A stretch of 64,000 bases of DNA from Blastococcus sp. Marseille-P5729 (GTDB taxonomy: Bacteria > Actinomycetota > Actinomycetes > Mycobacteriales > Antricoccaceae): the NCBI RefSeq assembly GCF_900292035.1, contig NZ_OMPO01000004.1, forward strand, positions 45,473 to 109,472, written 5' to 3'. A program made the translations under genes and the position numbers. Under the pieces are notes generated by a model. The model ran no database searches and was not told the origin of the DNA. It worked only from the letters and a program-made list of their open reading frames with translations. This document shows positions 17,501 through 26,769 of the stretch, in pieces (the stretch's first letter is position 1; every line of letters begins with the position of its first letter).

Positions 17501-18679
17501 GTGGTGATCAGCGGTCGATCGGTGACGGCGCAAGCCCTGCTGGGGATGACGGTCGCCATGGGCATCGGGCGGTTCGCCTACACCCCGCTGATGCCGCTGA
17601 TGATGGCCGACGGCGTGCTCACCCGCGAGCAGGGCGCGATGGTGGCCACCGCCAACTACCTCGGGTATCTCATCGGCGCTGTCGTCCTCACCCTCTGGCC
17701 ACAGCTGAACACCCGCTTCACGTACCGCGTCTGGACGATCATCCTGGTGCTGTCCGAGTTGCTCATGGTGCCGCTGGACGGCATGGCGGGATGGACGACG
17801 ATGCGGTTCTTGGCCGGGTATGCCAGCGCGGTGCTGTTCATCGGCATCGCCAGCACTCTCGGTGCGTACTCCGGCAAAGGGGCGTCCGCGGGCATGGCCT
17901 TTGGCGGCGTCGGGATCGGCATCGCGCTCATGGGCGGGTTCTCGCTGCTGCTGGCCGAGCACCTGACCTGGCAGCAGATGTGGCTGGGTACGGCGGGGAT
18001 CAGCGTGCTGCTGGCGATCGGGCCGTGGCTGTTGCCGGTGGAGGCCGAGTCCTCGCCTGAGCGTCGGGGATCGGGCAAGCGCCGCCTGCCCCGGCCGATG
18101 AGGCTGATCTGGCAGCTGCTGTTCGCCGCGTACTTCCTGGAGGGCCTGGGCTACATCATCATCGGCACCTTCATCGTCGCCGCGGTCGGTACCGGGACGG
18201 GGCCCAGCGCGGCCGTGTGGGTGGTTGCCGGCCTGGCGGCGATTCCGGCGACCGTCCTCTACGGGCGCCTCGCCCAGCGGGTGCCGATGAGCATCGTGCT
18301 CGTCGGCGCCTACCTCCTGCAGACCATCGGCGCGCTGCTGCCTGTCGTCGTCGACGCGACCTGGGCCAGCTTCGTCTGCGCCGCGCTCTACGGCGGGACC
18401 TTCCTCGGCATCGCGATGCTCACCACCAGCCAGGGCCGGCGGCTGCCGGTGGAGCGAGCGGCCGCGGCGCTCACTGCCGGCTACAGCATCGGACAGGTGC
18501 TGGGGCCGATCGTGGTGACACCGGTGATCGGAAGGTCGTACGGCACCGCGTTCCTAGTGGCCGCCGTCGTGATCGCCGCCGGCGGTCTGCTGATGACGGC
18601 GGTCGCCGTGCTGATCGCGCGGCACGGGGAGGGCGACGGGGCTCCGGGCGTGAGTGCCGTCTCGCCGGTGCGGGGCTGA
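17501..18679 (+). CDS. YbfB/YjiJ-family MFS transporter
   Basis: About 392-residue, twelve-helix major facilitator of the YbfB/YjiJ family. It begins with the family's MGIGRFAYTPLMPLM motif on helix 1 and contains a central Arg-rich loop (RRGSGKRRLPRP) between the two six-helix halves. Substrate unknown. The start is ambiguous: GTGs at 17501 and 17504 open just before the first helix and leave 72 bp to the divergent aldehyde dehydrogenase. The ATG at 17438 would add 21 poorly conserved residues and leave only 9 bp. The product may import or export a compound metabolised by the divergent dehydrogenase (speculative). Confidence 0.82.
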   Translation: MVISGRSVTAQALLGMTVAMGIGRFAYTPLMPLMMADGVLTREQGAMVATANYLGYLIGAVVLTLWPQLNTRFTYRVWTIILVLSELLMVPLDGMAGWTTMRFLAGYASAVLFIGIASTLGAYSGKGASAGMAFGGVGIGIALMGGFSLLLAEHLTWQQMWLGTAGISVLLAIGPWLLPVEAESSPERRGSGKRRLPRPMRLIWQLLFAAYFLEGLGYIIIGTFIVAAVGTGTGPSAAVWVVAGLAAIPATVLYGRLAQRVPMSIVLVGAYLLQTIGALLPVVVDATWASFVCAALYGGTFLGIAMLTTSQGRRLPVERAAAALTAGYSIGQVLGPIVVTPVIGRSYGTAFLVAAVVIAAGGLLMTAVAVLIARHGEGDGAPGVSAVSPVRG

Positions 18680-18843
18680 CTGCCGGCGCATCGTCTGGCA
18701 GAATGAACAGGTTGACTTCTGCGGTCGCATCGGGCCCTCTACCTGACTTTGCCCCGCGGATTCACCACGGTGCACTCCCGCACGTACCCCCACGCGGCGC
18801 GGGGCGTCCCGACCCGAATACCAAGATGGAGCACTAGGAAACA

Positions 18844-19371
18844 GTGGCAACCAAGATCAAGCTCATGCGCCTGGGCAAGACGCGCGCCCCGTACTACCGG
18901 ATCGTCGTGGCCGACGCACGCACCAAGCGCGACGGCCGCTCGATCGAGACGATCGGCAAATACCACCCGAAGGAGGAGCCCTCCTTCATCGAGGTCGACT
19001 CCGAGCGGGCGCAGTACTGGCTGGGCGTCGGCGCGCAGCCGACCGAGGCCGTCACCGCGATCCTGAAGGTCACCGGCGACTGGCAGCGGTTCAAGGGCGA
19101 GCCGGCCCCGGAGCCGATGAAGACCAAGAGCGCCGCGGAGGACAAGAAGGCCCGGTACGAGGCCGCGCTGTCCGGAGCCATGGCCGATGCCGAGGCGGGC
19201 AAGGGCCAGGCCACTACGCCGAAGAAGAAGGCTGCTCCGAAGGCCGACGAGGCCGCGGAGCCCAAGGCCGATGAGCCAAAGGTTGACGAGGCCAAGGCCG
19301 AGGAGCCGAAGACCGAGGCTCCCGCTGACGAGGCGAAGGCCGAGGAGGCCCCCGCCGAGGAAGCCAAGTAG
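18844..19371 (+). CDS. rpsP: 30S ribosomal protein S16 with long charged tail
   Basis: Small-subunit assembly protein S16. Residues 1-80 form the normal S16 domain ([20 protein letters not shown]). Residues from about 95 to 175 form an Ala/Glu/Lys/Pro tail with irregular repeats ([17 protein letters not shown]). The whole is 175 residues against about 82 in E. coli. It starts at GTG 18844 after AGGAA. It leads the conserved rpsP-khpA-rimM-trmD cluster; the next gene overlaps its stop by one base. The tail probably projects from the ribosome surface; its function is unknown. Confidence 0.96.
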   Translation: MATKIKLMRLGKTRAPYYRIVVADARTKRDGRSIETIGKYHPKEEPSFIEVDSERAQYWLGVGAQPTEAVTAILKVTGDWQRFKGEPAPEPMKTKSAAEDKKARYEAALSGAMADAEAGKGQATTPKKKAAPKADEAAEPKADEPKVDEAKAEEPKTEAPADEAKAEEAPAEEAK

Positions 19372-19604
19372 TGCTCGAGGAAGCCCTCTCGCACCTGGTG
19401 CGCGGCATCGTCACGAACCCCGACGACGTTCAGGTCGACATGGTCACCACTCGGCGTGGCCGGGTGCTCGAGGTGCGGGTGCATCCTGAGGATCTCGGCA
19501 AGGTGATCGGTCGCAGCGGACGCACCGCCAAGGCGTTGCGCCAGGTCGTGTCCGCGGTCGGCGGCAAGGGTATCCGCGTCGACGTCGTGGACGTCGACGA
19601 GTAG
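19371..19604 (+). CDS. khpA: KH-domain RNA-binding protein KhpA
   Basis: 77-residue single-KH RNA-binding protein of the KhpA/YlqC family, with the GxxG loop in GKVIGRSGRTAKALR (about residues 44-58). Partners with KhpB in other bacteria and binds many RNAs. It always lies between rpsP and rimM in actinobacteria, as here. It starts at a GTG whose first G is the last base of the rpsP stop, so translation is coupled. Confidence 0.95.
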   Translation: MLEEALSHLVRGIVTNPDDVQVDMVTTRRGRVLEVRVHPEDLGKVIGRSGRTAKALRQVVSAVGGKGIRVDVVDVDE

Positions 19605-19615
19605 ACCGGGCAGCG

Positions 19616-20131
19616 ATGGATCTGGTCGTCGGACGGATCGGCAAGGCCCACGGCATCCGCGGCGAGGTCAACGTCGGCGTCCGGACCGACGAGCCCGATG
19701 AGCGCTTCGCCGTCGGCGCCGTCCTGCGCACCGACCCCGCCGAGCGTGGGCCGCTGACGGTGCGCTCGCAGCGATTCGTCAGCGGTCAGAAGCTCGTGCT
19801 GGGTTTCGACGAGGTGCCCGACCGCACGGTCGCCGAGACCCTCCAGGGCACGATGCTCGTCATCGGCATCGACGAGCTGCCCGAGCTCGACGATGACGAC
19901 GACTTCTACGACCATGAGCTGATCGGGATGCAGGCCCAGACCGAGGACGGCGAGCTGATCGGCGAGGTCGTCGACGTCGTACACGGCCCGGGCGGGGACA
20001 CCTTGGCCATCAAGGCATCCGGCCGCGGCCGGGAGATCCTCGTGCCGTTCGTCCGGGACATCGTCCCGACGGTCGACCGCTCCACGCGCACGATGACCCT
20101 CACCCCGCCCGAGGGACTGCTCGAGCTGTGA
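19616..20131 (+). CDS. rimM: Ribosome maturation factor RimM
   Basis: 171-residue 16S rRNA processing factor that binds S19 and assists maturation of the 30S head. The N-terminal barrel begins [15 protein letters not shown]. The C-terminal PRC-type barrel contains [13 protein letters not shown] and the conserved [15 protein letters not shown]. It follows khpA by 11 nt and overlaps trmD by the sequence GTGA. Length and context are normal. Confidence 0.96.
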   Translation: MDLVVGRIGKAHGIRGEVNVGVRTDEPDERFAVGAVLRTDPAERGPLTVRSQRFVSGQKLVLGFDEVPDRTVAETLQGTMLVIGIDELPELDDDDDFYDHELIGMQAQTEDGELIGEVVDVVHGPGGDTLAIKASGRGREILVPFVRDIVPTVDRSTRTMTLTPPEGLLEL

Positions 20132-20871
20132 GGATCGACGTCCTGACCGTCTTTCCGGAGTATCTCGACCCGCTCCGGCAGTCGCTGGTCGGCAAGGCCA
20201 TCGACCGCGGTGACATCACGGTCGGCGTCCACAACCTGCGCGACTGGACGCACGATGTCCACCACAGCGTCGACGACGCGCCGTACGGCGGCGGCCCCGG
20301 CATGGTCATGAAGCCCACCGTCTGGGGCGATGCCCTGGACGAGGTCCTGTCCGGCGGGTCGGTGCTTATCGTGCCGACCCCGGCCGGGCGGCTGTTCACC
20401 CAGCGTGACGCCGAGCGGCTCGCAGGCGAGCAGCACCTGGTCTTCGCCTGCGGGCGTTACGAGGGAATCGACCAGCGAGTCGCCGAGGACGCCGCCCGGC
20501 GGGTACGCGTCCTCGAGCTGTCGATCGGTGACTATGTGCTCGCCGGGGGAGAGGTCGCCGTCCTCGTGATGGTCGAGGCGATCGCCCGGCTGCTCCCCGG
20601 CGTCCTGGGAAACCGGGACTCGGCCCGGCTGGACTCGCACGCCGACGGACTGCTCGAGGGCCCGTCGTACACCCGGCCCGAGGTGTGGCGCGAGCTGGCC
20701 GTGCCCGACGTGCTGCGCTCGGGGAACCACGCCGCGATCGAACGCTGGCGCCGCGACGAGTCACTTCGGCGTACCGCGCGCAGGCGCCCGGACCTGCTCG
20801 CCGCCTACGATCGAGCGCTGCTCGACTCGCATGACCTGGCGGTTCTCGAGGACGTCGAGCAGGCCGGGTAG
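20128..20871 (+). CDS. trmD: tRNA (guanine-N1)-methyltransferase TrmD
   Basis: 247-residue SPOUT methyltransferase that makes m1G37 in tRNAs, preventing +1 frameshifts. The trefoil-knot SAM site is visible in [14 protein letters not shown] and [27 protein letters not shown] lies near the N-terminus. Start GTG 20128 overlaps the rimM stop by 4 nt. rplS follows after 181 bp. Confidence 0.97.
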   Translation: MRIDVLTVFPEYLDPLRQSLVGKAIDRGDITVGVHNLRDWTHDVHHSVDDAPYGGGPGMVMKPTVWGDALDEVLSGGSVLIVPTPAGRLFTQRDAERLAGEQHLVFACGRYEGIDQRVAEDAARRVRVLELSIGDYVLAGGEVAVLVMVEAIARLLPGVLGNRDSARLDSHADGLLEGPSYTRPEVWRELAVPDVLRSGNHAAIERWRRDESLRRTARRRPDLLAAYDRALLDSHDLAVLEDVEQAG

Positions 20872-21052
20872 TGAAGGTCACGCGCCGGCTTCCGGGGGTC
20901 GGTGTTCCCTAAGCCGGCCCGATAAGGCACACTAGACAGGTTGCCTTTGGCCAGAAGTGCGCTCGACGCCCCGGCCCGGCAGCCACCAGACTTCGATGCT
21001 CGAGGCCCCGGCATGAGCATCACATGTACGCAAGACGAAGGAAGCGACAGAC
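20872..21052 (+). other. Intergenic leader region upstream of rplS
   Basis: 181 bp between trmD and rplS. This is long for this operon, so rplS probably has its own promoter. GATAAGGCACACTAG around 20920 is AT-richer than its surroundings and could include a -10, but no convincing -35/-10 pair was found. No terminator hairpin was recognised. Confidence 0.35.
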
Positions 21053-21400
21053 ATGAACGTCCTCGACGATCTCGACCGCGAGCTGCTGCGCGACGACATC
21101 CCCGAGTTCCGCCCCGGCGACACCCTGAAGGTGCGCGTGAAGGTCATCGAGGGCACCCGCTCGCGCATCCAGGACTTCCAGGGCGTCGTCATCCGCCGTC
21201 ACGGCGCGGGCGCCCGCGAGACCTTCACCGTCCGCAAGATCTCCTCCGGCGTCGGCGTCGAGCGCACCTTCCCGGTGCACACCCCGGTCATCGAGGCCAT
21301 CGAGGTCATGACCCGCGGCGACGTCCGCCGCGCCAAGCTCTACTATCTGCGCAACCTGCGCGGCAAGGCCGCCAAGATCAAGGAGCGTCGCTTCAAGTAG
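21053..21400 (+). CDS. rplS: 50S ribosomal protein L19
   Basis: 115-residue large-subunit protein at the subunit interface. The typical L19 sequence is present ([32 protein letters not shown], and the C-terminal [17 protein letters not shown]). It lies downstream of trmD in the conserved order and is followed by a strong hairpin. Confidence 0.97.
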   Translation: MNVLDDLDRELLRDDIPEFRPGDTLKVRVKVIEGTRSRIQDFQGVVIRRHGAGARETFTVRKISSGVGVERTFPVHTPVIEAIEVMTRGDVRRAKLYYLRNLRGKAAKIKERRFK

Positions 21401-21412
21401 CGCATGCTTCAG

Positions 21413-21447
21413 GAAGCGCGGACCGGCCGCCGGCTGGTCCGCGCTTC
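21413..21447 (+). terminator. Hairpin terminator after rplS
   Basis: A perfect 12-bp stem (GAAGCGCGGACC paired with GGTCCGCGCTTC) encloses an 11-nt loop, 12 nt after the rplS stop. No long T-tract follows, common in high-GC bacteria. It separates the ribosomal cluster from lepB, which has its own -10. Confidence 0.7.
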
Positions 21448-21504
21448 GTCGTCCGATGTCCTTTCTGACCCGGGCGCCTGACGAGCCGCACGCCGCCGGT
21501 CGCC

Positions 21505-21510
21505 TACCCT
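21505..21510 (+). promoter_or_regulatory. -10 hexamer for lepB
   Basis: TACCCT lies 8 nt before the lepB ATG at 21519 with no Shine-Dalgarno between, consistent with a leaderless or nearly leaderless mRNA starting just after the rplS terminator. Confidence 0.45.
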
Positions 21511-21518
21511 TGGATCCG

Positions 21519-22463
21519 ATGAGCACGAACGAACCTGCCGGGCGCGACGACGAGTTCGTCGACCCGCAGCCGCGGGTCGAGTCCGAGCAGGATCCTGACG
21601 GCGGCGGCGCAGGCGCCCCACCGGAGGACGACGAGCCCGCGACCAAGCGCCGCAGCGGCTTCGTGCAGTGGCTCAAGGAGCTCCCGATCATGCTCGCGAT
21701 CGCGTTCGTGATCGCGGTGCTGCTGAAGTCCTTCGTCGTGCAGGCCTTCTGGATCCCGTCAGGCTCGATGGAGCAGACCCTGCACGGCTGTCCCGGTTGC
21801 ACCGGCGACCGGATCCTGGTGAACCGGATGAGCTACTGGTTCTCCGATCCCGAGCCCGGTGACATCGTCGTGTTCCAGTCCCCGAGCGGCTGGGAGCCCG
21901 AGGTCCAGGTGGACGAGCCGGACGACCCCTTCGGCCAGGCCTGGTTGTGGCTCAAGCGGATGGTCGGGGCGGCGCCGCCCGCCGAGCGGGACCTCGTCAA
22001 GCGGGTGATCGCCACCGAGGGCCAGACCGTCTCGTGCTGCGACGCCGAGGGCCGGGTGATGGTCGACGGCCAGCCGCTGGAGGAGCCCTACGTCTTCCTC
22101 GACGGGCAGCCCCCGACAGCTGCGTACGCGCTGCGTGACTTCGGGCCGGTAACCGTGCCCGAGGACCGGCTGTTCGTGATGGGCGACCACCGCAACGCGT
22201 CGGCGGACTCCCGCGCCCACATCGACGACCAGTACCAGGGCACCATTCCCGTCGACTCCGTGGTCGGTCGCGCCTTCGTGATCCTCTTTCCGTTCGACCG
22301 GTTCGAATGGCTCTCGAGCGAGAACCCGCAGACCCAGAACGCCGCGGCCGGCCCGCTCAGCCTGGCCCTCCACCCGCCGGTGCTGGCACTGGTCTTCGTC
22401 GCACCGCTGAGCGGGCTGCAGGTGGCTCGCCGGGAACGGGAGCGTGACCGGTGTACGCGGTAG
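21519..22463 (+). CDS. lepB: Type I signal peptidase
   Basis: Membrane serine protease that removes signal peptides from exported proteins. It has 314 residues: an acidic, disordered cytoplasmic N-terminus (1-50), one membrane helix (about 57-77), then the catalytic domain. Ser83 is in IPSGSM, general base Lys161 in LVKRVIATEG, and box E is GDHRNASADSR. A second hydrophobic stretch near the C-terminus (LHPPVLALVFVAPL) may be an additional helix. It starts at ATG 21519. It overlaps rnhB by 13 nt. Confidence 0.94.
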   Translation: MSTNEPAGRDDEFVDPQPRVESEQDPDGGGAGAPPEDDEPATKRRSGFVQWLKELPIMLAIAFVIAVLLKSFVVQAFWIPSGSMEQTLHGCPGCTGDRILVNRMSYWFSDPEPGDIVVFQSPSGWEPEVQVDEPDDPFGQAWLWLKRMVGAAPPAERDLVKRVIATEGQTVSCCDAEGRVMVDGQPLEEPYVFLDGQPPTAAYALRDFGPVTVPEDRLFVMGDHRNASADSRAHIDDQYQGTIPVDSVVGRAFVILFPFDRFEWLSSENPQTQNAAAGPLSLALHPPVLALVFVAPLSGLQVARRERERDRCTR

Positions 22464-23185
22464 CCGACCTCGCCCCTCCCCGCTACGTGCTGCGCCACGC
22501 CGCGCACGAGGCCTTCGTCCCGATGGAGACGGTGCTGGCCCGAGCCGGATTCCGCATCGTCGCGGGCGCCGACGAAGCCGGCCGGGGCGCGTGCGCAGGA
22601 CCGCTTACCGCAGCCGCCTGCATCCTGCCCGCCGGACGCCGGGGGCAGATCGCGGGGCTGGCCGACTCCAAGCTGCTCACCGAGGCGACCCGAGAGCAGC
22701 TCTACGACGAGATCGTGGGGCGGGCGCTGGCCTGGCAGGTGGTGAGCATCGAACCGGACGAGGTCGACCGCATCGGGCTGCACGTGGCCAACCTGCAGGC
22801 CATGCGCCGCGCCGTCCGCGGGCTGCGGATCGAGCCCGCGTACACCCTTACCGACGGCTTCCCCGTCGACGGGCTCTCCGTGCCGACGCTCGCGGTGTGG
22901 AAGGGCGATCGGGTGTCGTGCTCGATCGCCGCGGCGAGCATCCTGGCGAAGGTCACGCGTGACCGGCGGATGCGAGAGCTCGCCCGGCAGTTTCCCGAGT
23001 ACGGCTTCGATGTGCACAAGGGCTACGGGACGGCGATGCACGAGCAGGCGCTGCGGGAGCACGGGCCCTCTTCCCAGCACCGGCTGCGATACGCGAACGT
23101 GCGCCGCCACCGTGTGGTTAACTCGCAGGCGACGTGGCTCGATGGGCCGGTGGAGCACGCGCTGGCGGAGGAGGCGACCCGATGA
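22451..23185 (+). CDS. rnhB: Ribonuclease HII
   Basis: 244-residue RNase HII that nicks RNA embedded in DNA and removes misincorporated ribonucleotides. The catalytic pair Asp41-Glu42 lies in GADEAGRGACAGPL; further family stretches are LADSKLL, CSIAAASILAKVTRD and FDVHKGYGT. It starts at GTG 22451 inside the lepB 3' end and overlaps the DUF2469 gene by ATGA, so the three are translationally linked. Confidence 0.95.
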   Translation: MYAVADLAPPRYVLRHAAHEAFVPMETVLARAGFRIVAGADEAGRGACAGPLTAAACILPAGRRGQIAGLADSKLLTEATREQLYDEIVGRALAWQVVSIEPDEVDRIGLHVANLQAMRRAVRGLRIEPAYTLTDGFPVDGLSVPTLAVWKGDRVSCSIAAASILAKVTRDRRMRELARQFPEYGFDVHKGYGTAMHEQALREHGPSSQHRLRYANVRRHRVVNSQATWLDGPVEHALAEEATR

Positions 23186-23484
23186 GCGCAGAAGACCTCG
23201 AGCGGTACGAGACCGAGCTGGAGCTGCAGCTCTACCGCGAGTACAAGGACATCGCCCGCCAGTTCAGCTACGTGGTCGAGACCGAGCGCCGCTTCTATCT
23301 CGCCAACTCCGTCGACCTGCAGGTGCGCAACGCCGGCGGCGAGGTGTACTTCGAGCTGCAGCTGCAGGACGCCTGGGTCTGGGACATCCACCGCCCCGCC
23401 AGGTTCGTGAAGAACGTTCGCGTGGTGACCTTCAAGGACGTCAACGTCGAGGAGCTCGACAAGCCCGACCTCGAGGTCCCGTAG
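23182..23484 (+). CDS. DUF2469 protein
   Basis: 100-residue actinobacterium-specific acidic protein of the DUF2469 family (MSAEDLERYETELELQLYRE). It is rich in aromatic residues in its centre. Function unknown; it consistently follows rnhB in actinobacteria. The start overlaps the rnhB stop as ATGA. No motif for catalysis or membrane insertion is visible. Confidence 0.9.
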   Translation: MSAEDLERYETELELQLYREYKDIARQFSYVVETERRFYLANSVDLQVRNAGGEVYFELQLQDAWVWDIHRPARFVKNVRVVTFKDVNVEELDKPDLEVP

Positions 23485-23490
23485 CCCTGC

Positions 23491-24648
23491 TCAGCCCGAT
23501 CCGCCGGTCCCGGGCTCTGGCGGCTCGACCTGCTGGTGGCCGGGGAAGACATAGACGCGGAAGCGTTGCTCGCCCGAGCCGTCCTCGACCTGGACGTCCA
23601 CCCGGCTCTCGGTGGCCTCCTCGTCCGCGGTCGCGAGCACCAATGCTGCGGAGGCCGGATCCGACAGCTCCTCGCGCAGGACGAGGATCGTCGCGCCGTC
23701 CGGCGCCGGGTTCAGCTCCTCGGTCGGCAGGCCGATCCAGAAGGTGTACGTCGTGGCCTCGAGGTTCGTGAACACTGCGGCACGACCGTCGTCCCACGCC
23801 TCGGGCTGCCGCGCCGGGTGCAGGGTGTTGCTGAACTGGACGGTCCAGGGGTTCTCGACGACGCGGCACGCATCGGGATCGAGCGAATCCGGGATCTGCC
23901 CGTCGCAGTCGAGCATCGTGAAGCTGATGGACGCCGACTCGACCGGCGGATTCGCACTGACGTACTCCACGATGTGCCAGGTGGAGGTTCCCGCACGTAC
24001 CTCGATCTCGCGCTCCCAGGAACGCTCACCCATCGGCCGGTTCGTCATGGCCGAGAAGGTCGTGGCGAGCCGGAAGTCCTCGCCGTCCTGCTCGTAGACG
24101 AAGACGCTGCGTGCTGCGCGATCGGCCGACAGCTGCGCCACGACGGGAAAGGCGCCACTGGGCAGGTCCAGGGCGGACCCTGACTCGAAGGTGTCGATCG
24201 GCTCGGAGTCGCGGCGTTCTGCCACGAGCGCGTGCGAGTGACGGGTGGAGCTGCGCGATGTGCAGTGCGCGAGATCCTCCCGGGACTGGACGAAGGTCTC
24301 CAGCGAGCACGACCAGTGCTCGACCGCGACTCGACGCTCGTCCGGGATCAGCAGCGCGATGGCGGGGACGCCGGCCACGAGAGAGAGCGCGGCGAATGCG
24401 ACGGTGATGCGACGCGTCGCACCCGCCGACAGCAGCGCTGCCCAGGCCAGCAGGGTGAGGGCGAGCAGCACCAGAGCCGCCGCCGGGAGCCACGGAGTCC
24501 ACCGGGCCGCGAACAGGCTGTCGAACCGTGCCGAGCTCCCCACGCCGCTGCGGCCGAGCACCCACCAGATATAGAGAGCCGCAGCGACCGTCGCCCCGGT
24601 GGCGATGATCGCTGCGGTCTTCATGCCGCGGTGGCGCCTGGGCATCAT
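23491..24648 (-). CDS. Unknown membrane protein with large extracytoplasmic domain
   Basis: Not recognised. The 385 residues contain three hydrophobic segments in the first 130 (about 10-30, 50-75 and 81-102). A largely polar domain of about 270 residues follows, with few Lys and Cys residues in pairs, ending in a Pro/Gly-rich tail (EPPEPGTGGSG). The polar domain probably faces outside. Starts at 24648, 24645 or 24624 (ATG) are all possible; none has a clear Shine-Dalgarno. The frame remains open further upstream without native-looking sequence. It converges on the DUF2469 gene with a 6-bp gap and diverges from yraN. Confidence 0.65.
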   Translation of the reverse strand: MMPRRHRGMKTAAIIATGATVAAALYIWWVLGRSGVGSSARFDSLFAARWTPWLPAAALVLLALTLLAWAALLSAGATRRITVAFAALSLVAGVPAIALLIPDERRVAVEHWSCSLETFVQSREDLAHCTSRSSTRHSHALVAERRDSEPIDTFESGSALDLPSGAFPVVAQLSADRAARSVFVYEQDGEDFRLATTFSAMTNRPMGERSWEREIEVRAGTSTWHIVEYVSANPPVESASISFTMLDCDGQIPDSLDPDACRVVENPWTVQFSNTLHPARQPEAWDDGRAAVFTNLEATTYTFWIGLPTEELNPAPDGATILVLREELSDPASAALVLATADEEATESRVDVQVEDGSGEQRFRVYVFPGHQQVEPPEPGTGGSG

Positions 24649-24871
24649 GTCGACTGGGTCCCGTCCGTGCTGAGGGTTCGAGGACCCTTCCGACCGTGAC
24701 TCGTGCGCCGTGGTTCCCCGCTCGTCGGGCGCTAGCACACCACACCCTCGATTCCGCCATTGGATCGCGTTCTCGTCCACAGGTGCCGTGGGCGCTCCAC
24801 AGCACCGGTGCGCCGGCCCCGGCACCTGGCCCGTGCGGGCACTCTCTACGGCGAGGAAGGGAGGGTGCGAG
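24649..24871. other. Divergent intergenic region before yraN
   Basis: 223 bp between the unknown membrane protein and yraN. It contains a strong GGGAGGG ribosome site for yraN near its right end. No clear -35/-10 pair, hairpin or RNA gene was seen. Confidence 0.4.
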
Positions 24872-25231
24872 ATGGCGCTCAAGGATGACCTCGGCCGTCT
24901 GGGCGAGGATCTCGCCGCCGCGGAGCTCGAACGGTCCGGACTGCGGATCGTGGCCCGCAACTGGCGGTGTGACGCGGGGGAGATCGACATCGTGGCGATC
25001 GAGGGATCGACGCTGGTGATCTGCGAGGTGAAGACCCGCTCGTCCAACCGGTTCGGCACGCCGATGGAGGCGTTGACCCCGGCGAAGGTCGAACGCATCT
25101 ATCGGCTCGCCACGATATTCCGCCGGCAGCACCGAGTCGGCGCCGAGCGGGTCCGCTATGACGTCGTGTCGGTGATGGCCCCCCGTGGCTACCGGCCGGT
25201 CGTGGAGCACCTGCGAGGAGCGCTGGGATGA
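24872..25231 (+). CDS. yraN: YraN family (UPF0102) endonuclease-like protein
   Basis: 119-residue member of the UPF0102/YraN family, a restriction-endonuclease-fold (Holliday-junction-resolvase-like) protein. The core motif GEIDIVAIEG...VICEVKTRSSNRFG carries the Glu, Asp and ExK residues of the fold. It starts at ATG 24872 behind GGGAGGG. It overlaps comM by ATGA. Precedes comM-dprA in most actinobacteria; a role in DNA processing is inferred. Confidence 0.93.
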   Translation: MALKDDLGRLGEDLAAAELERSGLRIVARNWRCDAGEIDIVAIEGSTLVICEVKTRSSNRFGTPMEALTPAKVERIYRLATIFRRQHRVGAERVRYDVVSVMAPRGYRPVVEHLRGALG

Positions 25232-26769
25232 ACGGGGTCAAGATCGCCGCGGTGTCCTCGATGACCATCGACGGTGTCACCGGCATCCCGGTCGGGGTCG
25301 AGTGCGGGCTGAGCCCCGGCTCGCCCCAGGACTCGCGCATCCTCGGGCTACCCGACACCGCGGTCCGCGAATCGTTCACCCGGATGCGGTCGGCCCTCGC
25401 CAGCTGCGAAGGGTATGAGTGGCAGACCCGCAAGATCGTGTTCAATCTGTCGCCGGCGCACGTCCGAAAACAGGGCAGTGCCTTCGATTTGGCGTTCGCG
25501 ATGGCCATGCTGGTCCTCGACGAGAAGGTCGAGAAGTCGCGTGTCGAGGACACCGTCTTCTTTGGCGAGCTCGGCCTCGACGGACGCCTGCACCCGGTGC
25601 GCGGAGCGCTGCCGGTACTGCTGGCCGCAGCCCGCGCCGGTGCCCGGCGGGTCGTGCTGCCGTTGGCGAACCGGGCCGAGGCGTCGATCTCGCTCGGCTC
25701 CGAGATCGACCTCGAAGTGCTGTGCGCGCCGTCGCTGAACGAGTTGTATCGCATGTACTGCGGCCACGACCACGCGGTCGAGACGATCCGGCCCGCAGCC
25801 CCGGCCCGTCCGCCACACTTGCCGGACCTGGCCGACGTGAAGGGACAGCCGGTCGGCAAGCGGGCGCTGGAGATCGCCGCTGCCGGCGGGCATCATCTGA
25901 TGCTCGGCGGTCCCCCGGGCGCCGGCAAGACGATGCTCGCGCAGCGGCTGCCAGGCATCCTGCCAGCGCTGACCGAGCAGGACGCTCTGGTCGTCACCTC
26001 GATCCGGTCCGTCAGCGGGAGCATCGATCCCGACTATCCGCTGCAGACCTGGCCGCCGTTCGAGGACCCCCACCACAACGCCAGCCCGGTCTCGCTGATC
26101 GGTGGGGGCTCGCCGGTCGTGCGGCCGGGGGCCGTGAGCCGCGCCCACCGCGGCGTGCTGTTCCTCGACGAGGCGCCGGAGTTCGCCGCACACGTGCTCG
26201 ACCAGCTCCGCCAACCGCTCGAATCGGGCACGGTCACCGTGCATCGCGCCGTGGGCAGCTACACCTTCCCGGCGCGTTTCCAGCTCGTTCTGGCCGCCAA
26301 CCCGTGCCCGTGCGCGGCGGCGTCGGGCACGTGCGTCTGCACGAGCATCGTGCGCCGTCGCTACCAGTCCCGGCTCTCGGGCCCGTTGCTGGACCGTGTC
26401 GACCTCCTGGTCGACCTGCTGCCGCCGGCCCGCGGTGCGCTTCTGGACCACTCCGGTGCCGAGGAACCGAGCGCGGCCGTGGCGCAGCGGGTCACCGCCG
26501 CACGCGAGCGAGCCGCGGCCCGATGGACCGGCCGGCTGAACGCCGAGGTCGCCAGCAAGACGTTGCGCCGTCACTGGCAGCCCCAGGGGACCAGCCGCGA
26601 CATCCTCGCGAAGGCATACGACGCGGGACGGCTGACCGGCCGCGGATACGAACGTGTCCTGCGCGTCGCCTGGACGATCGCGGACCTCGCCGGGCACGAG
26701 CAACCGGCGTTCGACGACATTGCCGAGGCGCTCGCGTTCCGGCAGCGGCTCCGCGGGGTGGCGGCATGA
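25228..26769 (+). CDS. comM: Mg-chelatase-like AAA+ ATPase ComM (YifB)
   Basis: 513-residue AAA+ protein of the YifB/ComM family, a branch-migration helicase acting on recombination intermediates during natural transformation in other bacteria. It has an N-terminal ChlI-like domain (1-170), Walker A GGPPGAGKT (about 227-235), Walker B LFLDEAPEF, and a central Cys motif NPCPC...CVC that may bind zinc. It overlaps both yraN and dprA by ATGA. Confidence 0.93.
   Translation: MNGVKIAAVSSMTIDGVTGIPVGVECGLSPGSPQDSRILGLPDTAVRESFTRMRSALASCEGYEWQTRKIVFNLSPAHVRKQGSAFDLAFAMAMLVLDEKVEKSRVEDTVFFGELGLDGRLHPVRGALPVLLAAARAGARRVVLPLANRAEASISLGSEIDLEVLCAPSLNELYRMYCGHDHAVETIRPAAPARPPHLPDLADVKGQPVGKRALEIAAAGGHHLMLGGPPGAGKTMLAQRLPGILPALTEQDALVVTSIRSVSGSIDPDYPLQTWPPFEDPHHNASPVSLIGGGSPVVRPGAVSRAHRGVLFLDEAPEFAAHVLDQLRQPLESGTVTVHRAVGSYTFPARFQLVLAANPCPCAAASGTCVCTSIVRRRYQSRLSGPLLDRVDLLVDLLPPARGALLDHSGAEEPSAAVAQRVTAARERAAARWTGRLNAEVASKTLRRHWQPQGTSRDILAKAYDAGRLTGRGYERVLRVAWTIADLAGHEQPAFDDIAEALAFRQRLRGVAA

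Noticed and set aside
25419..26765. Large N-terminal extension of dprA
   Set aside because: The frame is open only because of GC bias; the region codes for comM in another frame and the ATGA overlap gives a normal DprA start.
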